A DNA stretch of 64,000 bases from CALCEB01 sp035531475 (GTDB lineage Bacteria; Acidobacteriota; Terriglobia; UBA7540): positions 24,647 through 88,646 of the forward strand of contig DATKST010000063.1 of the NCBI GenBank assembly GCA_035531475.1, written 5' to 3'. The position numbers and the translations under genes are program-made. This document shows, piece by piece, positions 8,855 to 17,943 of the stretch. The stretch's first letter is position 1, and the number at the start of each line of letters is the position of its first letter. The notes under the pieces were generated by a model that was not told the origin of the DNA, did no database searches, and was given only the letters and a program-made list of their open reading frames with translations.

Positions 8855-11182
8855 CTAGTTCGAGACCGGAGCTTCCGGCGTAAGGTTGGCCTCCGGCCCG
8901 GCTTCGCGAGGCAGCCGCGGAGAATGGCCGTTGCTACCGTTGCCATTCCCATTACCATTGTTATAGTAGGGATAGCCGTCGCGTCCGTAGGAACGTCCAT
9001 AGTAGTAATAGCCATCACGCCGCAGGTCCACCTTGTTCATCACCACGCCCAGAACTTTACCGCCTGCGGCGTTCAGCATTCGGTAAGTGCGGACCAGGGC
9101 GCCGCGAACCGTCATGCCGTTTTCCACCACCAGAATGGTCCCATCCACCAACCGCGACAGGATCGTCGCGTCTGTCACCATCAGCGCGGGAGGCGAGTCA
9201 ATGACAATATGATCGAAGCTCAGTCGCAACTCCTGGATCATGCGCTCCATGAATGTTGAGGAGAGCAACTCAGCGGGGTTGGGCGCCAGGGGACCCGCGG
9301 GCAAAACCCAAAGGCTGGGCAGCGGATCAAACCGGCGCAAAGTTTCCACCAACGGGTGGGCGCCAGCCAAATAGCTGCTGAGACCCTTTTCATTACTCAT
9401 GCCGAAGTGCCGGGCAATGCCTTGTTTGCGAAGATCGCCGTCCACAATCAAGACCTTGCCCCCACGCTGGGCGAGCGCCATAGCCAGATTGAGCGCAGTG
9501 CAACTCTTCCCTTCGTTTGGATTAGGGCTGGTTACCAGCATGGTTTGCGGCGGACGCGAAGCAGTGGAAAGCAGGATGGAAGTGCGAAGAGCCCGGTAGG
9601 ATTCAGCGAGCGCGGAGCTTGGTGCTTCCATCAGCGCCATTTCCACCTTCCCTTGCAGCGGAGCAGTTTCGTGCTCACCGCGCTTTTTCCGCTTTGAGCG
9701 CAATTCAACCGAGCTAGCCGAGGGCACTATGGCCAGGGCCGGCGTAGGAATCAATCTTTCAACGTCCTCGGAGCTTTTGATGGAGTTGTCCAGGCCCTCT
9801 TCGAGGAAAGCCAGCGCAATTCCGATGATCAGGCCGAGCCCAAGCGCCACTCCGGCATTCAATAGCTTCCTGGGGCGAACGGGGATGGACGGAACCAGGG
9901 CGGAATCGACCACGTGAATATTGTTGGCGCGCAACCCGGCGGAGACGGTGGCATCCTTCAGGCGTCGGAGCAAACTGTCGTAGAGCTGCTGGTTGGTTTC
10001 GAATTCTCTTTTCAGCAAATTGTGCTGGATCAGAAGCTGATTCATCTCCCCCAGATCAACCTTCTCACGCGCGACGGCATCCGAGAGGAGTTTCACACGG
10101 TCTGACGCCGCCAGATAGCGGCTCTGAATGCGGTCTAAAATCTTGGAACGCTCCTGGCGAATCAGCGACTCGACCTGAGCAACCTGATCGTTCAGGCGGA
10201 GCACCTTTGGGAATTGAGGGCCATATTGATCGAGGGCGGCCACATAATCCGACTGGAGTGTCGCCGCATTCTCCTCAAGTTTCTGCAACAATTCGTCCTG
10301 CGCCAGGATGGCGGCCTGGCTGCGGTTGGACTTTGTCAGCTCGTATTGCGACTGCTTCTCCATCAGGTCATTTTGGGCGATGGTCAGGTCCTTGCTCAGG
10401 TCTGCCAGCCGTTGTTCCACCACGTTCTGTTTCTCGCCCACATTGACAATGGCATTCTGCCGCTCGTAGTCCACCAGCGCCTGCTGGGACTTTTCCACTT
10501 TGGCCTTCAGCTCATCCAGTTGGGTTTCCATCCAACCCGATGCCTGGCGCGTGGCGTCATATTTTTTGCGGAAGTTATACTCGGTATAGTTCTTCACCAG
10601 AGCGTTGGCAATGCCCGCCGCCAAGTGCGGATGGATACTTTCATAGTTGATTTCAATCATGCGGCTGTTGCGCATCACTTTCACATCCAGATGCTTGCGG
10701 AAGGCGCGAATCAACTGTCCCTCCAGCGCGGCGGGATTCTCCGCGGGCGCGCGAGGCGTGGGCGCGCTGCCGGTGATAAGGCCCGCTTCTTGAGCCAGAC
10801 CGAGCTGCTGGATCGTCTGCCACGCCAGGTTTTCGCTTTCGAGAACGTCAACCTGGGTTTGAAGGAAAGTATCGTCGCTTGGCATGTTGCGATAGAGATC
10901 GTTCAACGACTGGATCTGGGGCGCTTCCGCTTCCACCTCCACCCGAGCCGTGGCCCGGTAAACCGGCTGCATCTTGAAAGACACCACAGCCACCGCCGAA
11001 GTCAACAGGATTGCAACCGTCAGCACCGTCCATCGGCGCTTTAGAAGAATATGAACATAGGAGCGAAGGTAGAAATACGCGTCGGTTCGCTCGATGTCTG
11101 AATTAACCAAAGGAGCGCCCGGCGGCAGGTAATTCTCAGGCCGCAGACGCTCTACCGGCATCAAGCCTTCATTCTGTTCCAT
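8855..11182 (-). CDS. wzc: Wzc-type polysaccharide co-polymerase / BY-kinase tyrosine autokinase
   Basis: 775 residues. Residues 45-70 form the first membrane helix followed by the Wzz domain. A long coiled coil spans about 200-400. The proline-rich second helix, near 440-460, follows SIPVRPRKLL. The cytoplasmic kinase has Walker A SPNPNEGKS (Lys559), Walker A' VLIVDGD (577-581) and Walker B HIVIDSPP. The Tyr cluster at 724-740 (GYYYYGRSYGRDGYPYY) is the expected autophosphorylation tail, followed by an Asn/Gly-rich stretch. Family role: chain-length control and coupling to the Wza channel. Its partner wza lies about 115 bp upstream. A second wzc lies at 52979-55294. Confidence 0.95.
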   Translation of the reverse strand: MEQNEGLMPVERLRPENYLPPGAPLVNSDIERTDAYFYLRSYVHILLKRRWTVLTVAILLTSAVAVVSFKMQPVYRATARVEVEAEAPQIQSLNDLYRNMPSDDTFLQTQVDVLESENLAWQTIQQLGLAQEAGLITGSAPTPRAPAENPAALEGQLIRAFRKHLDVKVMRNSRMIEINYESIHPHLAAGIANALVKNYTEYNFRKKYDATRQASGWMETQLDELKAKVEKSQQALVDYERQNAIVNVGEKQNVVEQRLADLSKDLTIAQNDLMEKQSQYELTKSNRSQAAILAQDELLQKLEENAATLQSDYVAALDQYGPQFPKVLRLNDQVAQVESLIRQERSKILDRIQSRYLAASDRVKLLSDAVAREKVDLGEMNQLLIQHNLLKREFETNQQLYDSLLRRLKDATVSAGLRANNIHVVDSALVPSIPVRPRKLLNAGVALGLGLIIGIALAFLEEGLDNSIKSSEDVERLIPTPALAIVPSASSVELRSKRKKRGEHETAPLQGKVEMALMEAPSSALAESYRALRTSILLSTASRPPQTMLVTSPNPNEGKSCTALNLAMALAQRGGKVLIVDGDLRKQGIARHFGMSNEKGLSSYLAGAHPLVETLRRFDPLPSLWVLPAGPLAPNPAELLSSTFMERMIQELRLSFDHIVIDSPPALMVTDATILSRLVDGTILVVENGMTVRGALVRTYRMLNAAGGKVLGVVMNKVDLRRDGYYYYGRSYGRDGYPYYNNGNGNGNGSNGHSPRLPREAGPEANLTPEAPVSN

Positions 11183-11296
11183 GGGTGAGGGGTCCTGGTT
11201 ACAAGGGGTTTTCGGGAAACCCCGAATTCCTGATTGCGGTCTGCGGCAAGTCCGAGAGGCCGGCCAGTGGAAGCGCTGGTCCTGCCGGACTTACCG

Positions 11297-12322
11297 TCAC
11301 AACCGCCAGATCACAATCCCGGTCGCAATTTCAACGGCGGCTTCCGCCCCTCGCCGGATGGCCTTTTGTGAATTGCTATCGGGAATAAAGAGGATGTCGT
11401 TCGCTTCGAGTTGCTGATCCGGCGCGCGCCCTGCCAAAACGTCCTTCAGCCGGGCCGGAACTTGAGTTTGGCCTTCCCCGGATCGCCGGAGGATCAACGC
11501 CTTGTTGGCAACCGCCGTTGACTTCAGACCTTCGGCAAGGGCCAGCGCCTTCAGGAGCGTCATCGGCCCCCGGTCATCCGTCAGCAGGAATCCACCGGCA
11601 CGGTTCACCGCGCCCACCACATAGACCACCCCGGCTCGCTCCACCAAAACGCGATCGCCCGGGAACAACTCCGGATTGAGGCTTGGATCGCCGGTCTGCA
11701 TCAGGCGCCGCAGATTAACGCTGACAACCCGGTCCGCTTGCTGGCTCGCCGCGCTCGCTGGCGGATTCGCCGCAAACGCCTCCCGGGCCGGTTTTCCGCG
11801 AGTGATGGTGGCGGCACTTCCCGCCTCCTTGGCTAACCCGCCCGCCTGGGAAATCGCATCCAGCAGAGTGGTGGTGCCAAACACCGGGATCATCTGCGGC
11901 TTCTTGACGGCTCCTGCAACGGTGACGGAGCGGGCCAGTGATTCCTTGATTTCAACCGTGATTTGCGGATGGCTCACCAGGCCGCTTCTCTTGAGATCAC
12001 CGGAGAGAACTGACGCAAGCTGGCCGGGACTGAGGCCCGCAGCTTGTATGGGCTTCCGAAGCAGAGGCAGGTCAATCTGACCGCCGGAATGGACGCGGTA
12101 ATCGCGCGATAGTTCGGGCACATCAAAGACGCGAATCTCCAGGAGATCACCCACAGAAATCCCAATTCCACCCGCCGCGGCAGACGCACCCGAAGCGGGC
12201 CTTCCCGGCGAATCCAAAGCGGCCATTGATGTATTGATATAAAGCACAAGGAACGCAGCACAGAACGTCCCAGCGCACAAGAGCTTCAAAATCCTCCGAA
12301 CTCCAGTATTAAGCTTTGTCAT
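11297..12322 (-). CDS. wza: Wza-like polysaccharide export protein
   Basis: 341 residues from the ATG at 12322 (GAGAGA just upstream); a TTG at 12346 is a less likely start. A hydrophobic signal segment (residues about 9-34) precedes the Poly_export domain (ISVGDLLEIRVFDVPELS, GQIDLPLLRKPIQAAGLS). Two SLBB-like beta-grasp domains follow (VTVAGAVKKPQ and VYVVGAVNRAGGF). There is no clear lipobox Cys in the signal region, unlike E. coli Wza. The C-terminus ends in a short hydrophobic segment (VEIATGIVIWRL). It would form the outer-membrane/periplasmic channel for EPS with the adjacent Wzc. Confidence 0.92.
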   Translation of the reverse strand: MTKLNTGVRRILKLLCAGTFCAAFLVLYINTSMAALDSPGRPASGASAAAGGIGISVGDLLEIRVFDVPELSRDYRVHSGGQIDLPLLRKPIQAAGLSPGQLASVLSGDLKRSGLVSHPQITVEIKESLARSVTVAGAVKKPQMIPVFGTTTLLDAISQAGGLAKEAGSAATITRGKPAREAFAANPPASAASQQADRVVSVNLRRLMQTGDPSLNPELFPGDRVLVERAGVVYVVGAVNRAGGFLLTDDRGPMTLLKALALAEGLKSTAVANKALILRRSGEGQTQVPARLKDVLAGRAPDQQLEANDILFIPDSNSQKAIRRGAEAAVEIATGIVIWRL

Positions 12323-12356
12323 CAATCTCTCATGCGACGGGCGCAATTATTGAGGT

Positions 12357-12463
12357 TCGCAAAATACAGTGACAACAACGGCTGTAGCGGCGGCCTCTGG
12401 CCGCCGTCTTTTCGGCGCTCAGAGAGCGCCGCTACAGAAAGAACTCGTCACTGTATTTTGCGA
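12357..12463. repeat. Nested palindrome: outer 17-bp arms around a TGTAGCGGCG double hairpin
   Basis: Outer arms 12357-12373 and 12447-12463 are a perfect inverted repeat (TCGCAAAATACAGTGAC). Inside, CTGTAGCGGCG (12382-12392) pairs with CGCCGCTACAG (12427-12437) and encloses two hairpins, GGCGGCC/GGCCGCC and GGCGCTC/GAGCGCC. It lies upstream of wza, so it could affect its leader or simply be a mobile palindrome. Confidence 0.88.
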
Positions 12464-12576
12464 GCATCCGTAAACCTGCGAAAAGGCAAACCTCCGGTCT
12501 GTGAGTTACAAAATGGACCATTATCGGAGCCGTTCCTGGTTTAGTCCGGCGATGCGCCAATCATCTTGAATCACAG

Positions 12577-12622
12577 CCCTCTCCCTTTGGGAGAGGGTGG
12601 CGCGGAGCGCCGGGTGAGGGGG
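12577..12622. repeat. CTCTCCC-type palindromic repeat
   Basis: CCCTCTCCC-ttt-GGGAGAGGG followed by GTGAGGGGG; a shortened member of the family at 5693, 12998 and 19307. It lies 3' of the small gene at 12639. Confidence 0.8.
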
Positions 12623-12638
12623 AATCACCAGACCCCAA

Positions 12639-12938
12639 CTACGATGGGGTAAACTTCCCGCCATCTTTCCCGTTATCCAATACGAACGATTCCGCCCGCC
12701 CCAGGTTTTGGAAGTTCAGGCTGAAGATGGCGCCAGACCCCGGAGGCGACAGCTTCACCAGGAAACCCTTCTCAACTAACCACTCCAGCGCGCGATCCGT
12801 CTCCTCGATGGTGCGGTGAATCGCCTCCCGCAGCAATCGCCAGCGCGCCAGACCCTCCAGGTCATCCGCCGCCTGCGGATTGCGAAGGAAGTAGTTCAGG
12901 ATGTCTCTCGCGATCTCTTCCTTTGGCAGCGGCGGCAT
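12639..12938 (-). CDS. Small winged-helix-like conserved protein, function unknown
   Basis: 99 residues with a good ribosome-binding site (GGAGACGATATG), which supports a real gene. Predicted helices (EIARDILNYFLRNP, GLARWRLLREAIHRTIEETDRALEWLVEKGFL) followed by a beta turn (SGAIFSLN) resemble a winged-helix fold. Such small proteins are often DNA-binding. The gene lies between the sigma-54 regulator and the wza/wzc pair, so a regulatory part in EPS expression is possible but unproven. Confidence 0.7.
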   Translation of the reverse strand: MPPLPKEEIARDILNYFLRNPQAADDLEGLARWRLLREAIHRTIEETDRALEWLVEKGFLVKLSPPGSGAIFSLNFQNLGRAESFVLDNGKDGGKFTPS

Positions 12939-12997
12939 ATCGTCTCCGGCGAATTTTCCTACGTGCAGCGTTTCGTAAATTCGCTCACGTATTCTCG

Positions 12998-13059
12998 CAC
13001 CCCCTCACCCCCAGCCCCTCTCCCCGCTTGCGGGGAGAGGGGCTGGGGGTGAGGGGGTG
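12998..13059. repeat. Perfect 29-bp-arm palindrome (CACCCCCTCACCC family)
   Basis: Arms 12998-13026 and 13031-13059 are perfect complements with loop CTTG. A further outer inverted repeat, CGTATTCTCGCA (12988-12999) and TGCAAGAATACG (13071-13082), has one mismatch. The gap 12939-13334 contains this and the TGACCC/GGGTCA inverted repeat at 13301-13318, but no gene. Confidence 0.9.
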
Positions 13060-13300
13060 TTCAAAACCGTTGCAAGAATACGTCACCGTAATTGCGAAAG
13101 GTGGTACGAAGCACGAAGTTGCAATCCAGCGGCCATAACACCGGAGATCGAACGGGGTGAATAATCTGCGAGTTAGAGAGAAAGAGATGGAGGAGCGAAT
13201 CAAGGGCTGGGTAGAATTCAACCCGGACATCTTGCCTTTCATAAGGGTTTTTGGAGGGAAACAGAAGCAGATCGAAAAGTTGTAAGGGCAGGGTGATGAA

Positions 13301-13318
13301 TGACCCGCCAATGGGTCA
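13301..13318. repeat. Short inverted repeat TGACCC-N6-GGGTCA downstream of the sigma-54 regulator
   Basis: A 6-bp perfect inverted repeat 17 bp beyond the stop of the regulator gene. It could be a weak hairpin or an operator-like site; no T-run follows it on the minus strand, so it is not a standard terminator. Confidence 0.3.
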
Positions 13319-13334
13319 GAACTGGCCCAAAGGA

Positions 13335-14702
13335 TTAGTAGTTGATGGAATCCAGGTGGTATTTTTTGACGAGGCGGCCAAAGGCGCGGCGTTCCTTGCC
13401 GGCCTCGGCCGCAGCCCGGGTGATGTTACCCCCGTGCTTGCGCAACAAATCTTCAATGAAGCCTCTTTCAAAGTTTTCGATCACAGCTCGCCGGCCCTCG
13501 CGCAGCGACGCGGCCGGGAGTTCTGAAGATTCATTCCAATTGCGGAACCCAATGTGGATAGGCAATATTTGTGAATTTTCCGCAAACACGGCCGCGCGTT
13601 GCAGGACGTTATAAAGCTCGCGGACATTTCCCGGCCAATCGTGCTGTTCGAGCCGGCGAAGGGCACCGGGTGAAATCCTCTTCATGGTTCGGTTTTGGGA
13701 AGCGCCAATGGAATTTAGAAAATGATAAGTCAGCAATCGAATGTCGGAACGCCGTTCGCGCAGCGGGGGGAGATGAATTTCAAGCACGTTGATCCGGAAG
13801 AACAGGTCGGACCTGAACAGCTTTTGTTGCACGCAGGACCCCAGGTCGCGGTTCGTCGCTGCGATCACCCGGACTCGCGCTTCGCTGAATCGCTCCGCGC
13901 CGATGGCGCGGTAGGTTCCCTCTTGCACCAGTCTCAACAGCTTTCCCTGTGCAGAAAGTGAAAGGCTGTCAATTTCGTCCAGGAACAGGGTTCCGCCTTG
14001 CGCCAGCGCCGCCAGGCCTTTCTGTTCGGAGTAAGCGCCCGTGTAAGCGCCCCGGGCGTGGCCAAACATTTCATTCTCCGCAAGATGCTCAGGAATCGCC
14101 CCGCAGTCAACGGGGATGAACGGGAAATCACGCCGGGGGCTGAGGTGGTGGATGGCCCGGGCAAAGAGTTCCTTACCCGTTCCGGTTTCGCCGCCTAATA
14201 GCACCGGCAGATCCGCGGCGGCAATAGGAGGAATACTGGCGAGCGCTCGCGCGAAATTGGGGTGGCTTCCAATCAATCCCTGAAGTGCAAAATCCCGGCA
14301 GAGGTTTTCTTCCACGTTGCTGCAATCTGCCCGCTCCGGGCCGAGCAGCCGCAGAACGCGGCAAGAGAGCTCGTCATTTTTCAATGGCCAGCACATGAAA
14401 TCGTCAGCAGTGGAAGAAGCCAAATCGATCAGGTTGTCGGGCGGCGACTCCGGCAAAATGACAAGGACGGGTTTGGAGATGGGATGGTGGCGAAGCGCAT
14501 CGAGGAAATTCAGAGCCCGGTCAGGGTCGTGGGCTGGGCAGGCAAGAATCAGTTGGGCCTTGACCCGGGTGAGGCTGTCGGGAGCGGAGCCGTCCCAACG
14601 CATTCGCTGGCAAGCAAATGCCCCCTTTGGAGCGAGGACGCGCTCGACGTAGTCGCCACTTTCGGATTGAATGTCTTCCAAAATGATCAGCCGGTGCGGC
14701 AT
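13335..14702 (-). CDS. Sigma-54-dependent transcriptional activator with degenerate receiver
   Basis: 455 residues from the ATG at 14702, chosen for its strong GGAGGTGA site. Residues 1-120 look like a receiver fold, but the phospho-acceptor Asp position is not recognisable (the strand reads AQLILACPAHD); the Lys of WPLKNDEL is kept. The AAA+ domain has Walker A GETGTGKE (171-178), the sigma-54 contact loop GAYTGA (218-223, Tyr variant of GAFTGA), and Walker B LFLDE (239-243). A Fis-type HTH closes the protein (KHGGNITRAAAEAG). It would activate RNA polymerase-sigma-54 promoters, probably the neighbouring EPS genes. No partner kinase lies nearby. Confidence 0.9.
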   Translation of the reverse strand: MPHRLIILEDIQSESGDYVERVLAPKGAFACQRMRWDGSAPDSLTRVKAQLILACPAHDPDRALNFLDALRHHPISKPVLVILPESPPDNLIDLASSTADDFMCWPLKNDELSCRVLRLLGPERADCSNVEENLCRDFALQGLIGSHPNFARALASIPPIAAADLPVLLGGETGTGKELFARAIHHLSPRRDFPFIPVDCGAIPEHLAENEMFGHARGAYTGAYSEQKGLAALAQGGTLFLDEIDSLSLSAQGKLLRLVQEGTYRAIGAERFSEARVRVIAATNRDLGSCVQQKLFRSDLFFRINVLEIHLPPLRERRSDIRLLTYHFLNSIGASQNRTMKRISPGALRRLEQHDWPGNVRELYNVLQRAAVFAENSQILPIHIGFRNWNESSELPAASLREGRRAVIENFERGFIEDLLRKHGGNITRAAAEAGKERRAFGRLVKKYHLDSINY

Positions 14703-14963
14703 TTCACCTCCGCCCCTCCAGCCGGGAAACCCGCGAAGTTTGTCACAAGCCGCGAACGCTGTCAATGCCGTAGCTAATGCTGCCGTAGCTAATGCTTTAA
14801 CAGGTTTGACGGCATTATGAAATTGTTAATAGGGGTGGTGGGCCGCCACGGTGCGAGCCGGTTACGATTGTTGGGCGGGTCTCATGCTCGCCCACGGGCA
14901 AGCGCAAGGGTCGCCACCATCGGGTAGTGACTCAGTTTGATGGTTTGTGACATGGTTCGCCAC

Positions 14964-15074
14964 CGTCATCCCCGCGAAGGCGGGGATCCATCCACCCGAC
15001 AATCCCTTTTTCTGCACGAGTTCGGAATGCCGCGGCGATATTCGAAGTGGATTCCCGCTTTCGCGGGAATGACG
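14964..15074. repeat. REP/MITE-like element with 27-bp inverted ends
   Basis: CGTCATCCCCGCGAAGGCGGGGATCCA (14964-14990) and its near complement (15048-15074, 3 mismatches) flank about 57 bp. Each arm is itself a hairpin. The GTCATTCCCGCGAAAGCGGGAATCCA-type sequence is a widespread bacterial intergenic repeat. It occupies most of the gene-free stretch between 14703 and 15333. Confidence 0.85.
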
Positions 15075-15280
15075 ATGAAGGAACAAATTGAGTCACTCCC
15101 TCCCATTGCGGGGCAACTGGATTAGTGATAATGGAGGGTAAGACCTGGGAAGGGACCACTCGGCCAGTTTAGGACAAACGGCAGGACAATCGATGCCAGC
15201 ACAATCTTGGCGGTTGCAAACCGCAGCGACCGCAATCAAACTCCACGTCCTCCCGGGCTACGGTAGTGGTACATTTTCGC

Positions 15281-15315
15281 TGCTGTAGCGGCGGTCAGAG
15301 ACCGCCGCTACAGCA
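15281..15315. repeat. TGTAGCGGCG palindrome, single-hairpin form
   Basis: Perfect 16-bp arms TGCTGTAGCGGCGGTC / GACCGCCGCTACAGCA with loop AGA, just 3' of the coiled-coil protein gene. On the minus strand it lies beyond that gene's stop and could help terminate transcription, but no T-run follows. Confidence 0.85.
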
Positions 15316-15333
15316 AACTGAGTTACAGCCGGG

Positions 15334-16488
15334 CTACCCATTGGGCCGGGCGGTGAGGACGTTGGGCGTATTCTGGAAAAAGCCTTTGGGGGCGCTGACA
15401 TAGCCGGAGATGGAGTTCTTCGCCAGCTTATTCACCACCAACTCCAGCGAGCTCGGCGCGCCTTCCACGTAGAAGAAAACCGGCTGATCGATCGATTCGT
15501 TGCTACGAAGAGTCTTCTTGTCGTCGAAGTAGAGGTAAGCAGAAAACAGATTCTTCTTGGTATTGGTTTTTACGAGCTGGATGGTGATGCCGCCCAGCTT
15601 TTGCCTGGCGCCCTTAGTATTCAGGTGGAATTCAAAGTAGTCACGGTCGGTCCGGTGGGCAAGTTGCACCAGCTCGTCATGGGTCTTGGCAATCGCTCCG
15701 GAGAGTTCACCCTTGGCTCCAGTCAGGGCCTCTTTGGTCGCTTCAAGGTCCTTCTGGGTCCCTGCGATGTCGCCGGAGAGGGATCCGAACTTGGCATTGG
15801 CTTGCTGCTGCAGGCTATTGACTTGGTCCGCACTGGCCTTCTTGGCGATCGCGGAATTGAGTTGTTGAACCGCCTGTTGCTGTTGCTTCTCAATATTTGC
15901 GGCAAGCGACTTGGCGCGGGCCAGTTCCTGCTGGGTCATCCCCAATTTTCCTGCCGTCACTTCAAATTGGGCGCGCAGTTGGGCGTAGCGCTCGTCGCTC
16001 GAATCCATCCGGCGAGTCAAAAGATTCAATTGGTCGGTTTGCGTCTGGCTGATCGTATTGAGCTGCTGCCTTGTGAAATAGCCAAAGGCAAAGGTCGCTG
16101 CCAAGAATACCCCCAAAACGATGGCAACCCACAGCAGGGCCTTACTTTGCGGCCGGGGCGCGACCGGCGCGGGGGGCTGTTGAACGTATACATATTGCGG
16201 CGCCGGAGACGGACCCTGCAAAGGCACGGAACCGGCGGGGTGGGTCGCATAAGTTTCCGGCGGTTCAGGCGAGGAAGGATTGGCGGCTGGGCCGGGCTTG
16301 TTTTGCGCTCCTCCGAAACTGACTGTGGCGGAAAATGGAAAGCTGGGTTGGCCAGTTTGCGGGGGAGCGCTGTTTGCGGGAGCTGCCGGTACGGCGCGCG
16401 ACCTTGTCCTCTCCGCCTCATCGGCTTTCGGATCATTCAAGCCGAACATGGCGTTTGCCGGATTCGAAAAACCTTTACGGTCAACCAT
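15334..16488 (-). CDS. Membrane-anchored coiled-coil protein, function unknown
   Basis: 384 residues from the ATG at 16488 (AGGAGGG 8 nt upstream). The first 110 residues are Pro/Ala-rich and low complexity. One membrane helix follows (ALLWVAIVLGVFLAATFAFGYF), then a long Gln/Ala/Lys coiled coil (roughly residues 140-270, TQTDQLNLLTRRMDSS through KASADQVNSLQQQ). The C-terminal 110-residue domain is beta-rich (GGITIQLVKTNTKKNLFSAYLYF). Topology suggests a cytoplasmic tail and a periplasmic stalk plus head. No named family is recognised. It is divergent from folP. Confidence 0.7.
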   Translation of the reverse strand: MVDRKGFSNPANAMFGLNDPKADEAERTRSRAVPAAPANSAPPQTGQPSFPFSATVSFGGAQNKPGPAANPSSPEPPETYATHPAGSVPLQGPSPAPQYVYVQQPPAPVAPRPQSKALLWVAIVLGVFLAATFAFGYFTRQQLNTISQTQTDQLNLLTRRMDSSDERYAQLRAQFEVTAGKLGMTQQELARAKSLAANIEKQQQQAVQQLNSAIAKKASADQVNSLQQQANAKFGSLSGDIAGTQKDLEATKEALTGAKGELSGAIAKTHDELVQLAHRTDRDYFEFHLNTKGARQKLGGITIQLVKTNTKKNLFSAYLYFDDKKTLRSNESIDQPVFFYVEGAPSSLELVVNKLAKNSISGYVSAPKGFFQNTPNVLTARPNG

Positions 16489-16730
16489 CCCAATGCCCTC
16501 CTGCTTCAGGTAGGGGCAACCCGTGTGGTCGCCCCCGATCACCAACGGCGTCCCCTACAATTCGAAATCACAATTCAGATTGCGGGCAAACATCGACCGC
16601 CGCCGCAAGCAGATTTAGCCGTTACCGAAAGTCTTCCAAGCGAACATTCCCAACTCTATATTCAGTATACTGTTACGATGCCGTTTTGGGTGAAAAAGTT
16701 CATTCCTGCTGGCTCAAAGGCTTGAGGGCT

Positions 16731-17711
16731 GTGAGAAAACGCCTTAAAACCTGGATCTCGATTTCGGGCCGGAAGGTCCGTTTGGGTGAGAAGTCCATTA
16801 TCATGGGCATCGTAAACGTTACGCCGGACTCCTTCTCCGATGGCGGGCGTTACTTCCATCCCGCAAATGCCGTCCGCCACGGTTTGAGCCTGGCACAGGC
16901 GGGCGCAGACTGGATTGACATCGGTGGCGAATCGACCCGGCCCGGCGCGCTTCCCATCACCGCAGCGGAGGAAATCCGCCGTGTTATACCGGTCATTCGC
17001 GGCATCCGAGCCCGGCTCCCCAACCTGCCCATTTCCATCGACACCACCAAGGCTGAGGTTGCGGAGCAGGCGGTGCGCGCTGGCGCCAACATCCTGAACG
17101 ATATCAGCGGCCTGCGTTTTGATCCAGGAATCGCTGGGGTGGCAAGGACCCACCACGTTCCACTCATTCTGATGCACTCGCGGGGACGCCCCGCAACCAT
17201 GCAACGTAAACCGTTTGTAAAATCGATCTGGCGGTCGCTGAACCAGGGACTTGGAGTATCGGTCCGGCGCGCATTGAGCCTCGGAGTTCACCGCTCCCAA
17301 CTGATTCTCGATCCCGGACTGGGCTTCGGGAAAAGCCGCCGCCAGAACTTTGAAATTTTAGCCAACCTTCACCAGTTGCAAGGGTTCGGTCTTCCCATCC
17401 TGGCGGGCGCTTCACGCAAATCTTTCATCCAGGCAGTAGCATCCGGAGCGGGCATGGCGCCGGGTCCTGCCACCCGGGGCCAAATTTGGCCTCTGACTGG
17501 CCCGGCCCAGCGCAAAGGGGCCGGAGGTCCCGACAGTCTGTCAACCCGCAAAACATTAAAGATCGATGACCTTGGATTGATGGACTTTGCCGATGCAGCC
17601 ATGGCCGCCGTGTCTATCCTGTCCGGTGCGCACATCATCCGGGTTCACAACGTTAAGGCCGTTCTTCCCGCCGTGCGCCTGGCTGACACCCTTCTTGCGA
17701 CATTGACGTAA
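16731..17711 (+). CDS. folP: Dihydropteroate synthase
   Basis: 326 residues from a GTG at 16731 with GAGG upstream; the longer open frame back to 16335 is antisense to the divergent gene and rejected. It condenses 6-hydroxymethyl-dihydropterin diphosphate with p-aminobenzoate in folate synthesis. Signature motifs: MGIVNVTPDSFSDGG, DIGGESTRPGA, ISIDTTKAEVA, NDISGL, LILDPGLGFGKS and a terminal GAHIIRVHNV. An unusual stretch of about 40 residues lies between the SRKSFI motif and the last helix (GPATRGQIWPLTGPAQRKG), where most homologues are shorter. glmM follows, as in many bacteria. Confidence 0.93.
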   Translation: MRKRLKTWISISGRKVRLGEKSIIMGIVNVTPDSFSDGGRYFHPANAVRHGLSLAQAGADWIDIGGESTRPGALPITAAEEIRRVIPVIRGIRARLPNLPISIDTTKAEVAEQAVRAGANILNDISGLRFDPGIAGVARTHHVPLILMHSRGRPATMQRKPFVKSIWRSLNQGLGVSVRRALSLGVHRSQLILDPGLGFGKSRRQNFEILANLHQLQGFGLPILAGASRKSFIQAVASGAGMAPGPATRGQIWPLTGPAQRKGAGGPDSLSTRKTLKIDDLGLMDFADAAMAAVSILSGAHIIRVHNVKAVLPAVRLADTLLATLT

Positions 17712-17718
17712 GTGCGTC

Positions 17719-17778
17719 GTTCCCGGGGCGGGCGGTCATTCCCACCGCGAGCCACAGTTCCCGGGGCGGGCGGTCATT
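17719..17778. repeat. 22-bp direct repeat pair between folP and glmM
   Basis: GTTCCCGGGGCGGGCGGTCATT occurs at 17719-17740 and 17757-17778. The second copy runs into GCCGCGAACGCGGGAATCCA, resembling one arm of the REP-like element at 14964. Confidence 0.8.
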
Positions 17779-17943
17779 GCCGCGAACGCGGGAATCCAGC
17801 GGGGCTTAGATTCCCAATTTCGCGATGGTGACGGCACACAAAACGAAGTGTTTGCACGAAGCGATTGCCCCTGATTCAGCAGCTTTATCAGCCGGCTGTA
17901 TGGCCGCACTGATTACCTTCAATTGATGCTAAAATTTGAAAAG

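Noticed and set aside
15601..16725. Plus-strand open frame of 374 codons
   Set aside because: Antisense to the coiled-coil membrane protein; the Leu/Gly-rich text mirrors the coiled-coil codons.
16335..16730. N-terminal extension of folP by 132 codons
   Set aside because: It is antisense to the divergent gene and has no DHPS likeness; the GTG at 16731 has a GAGG site and fits the family start.
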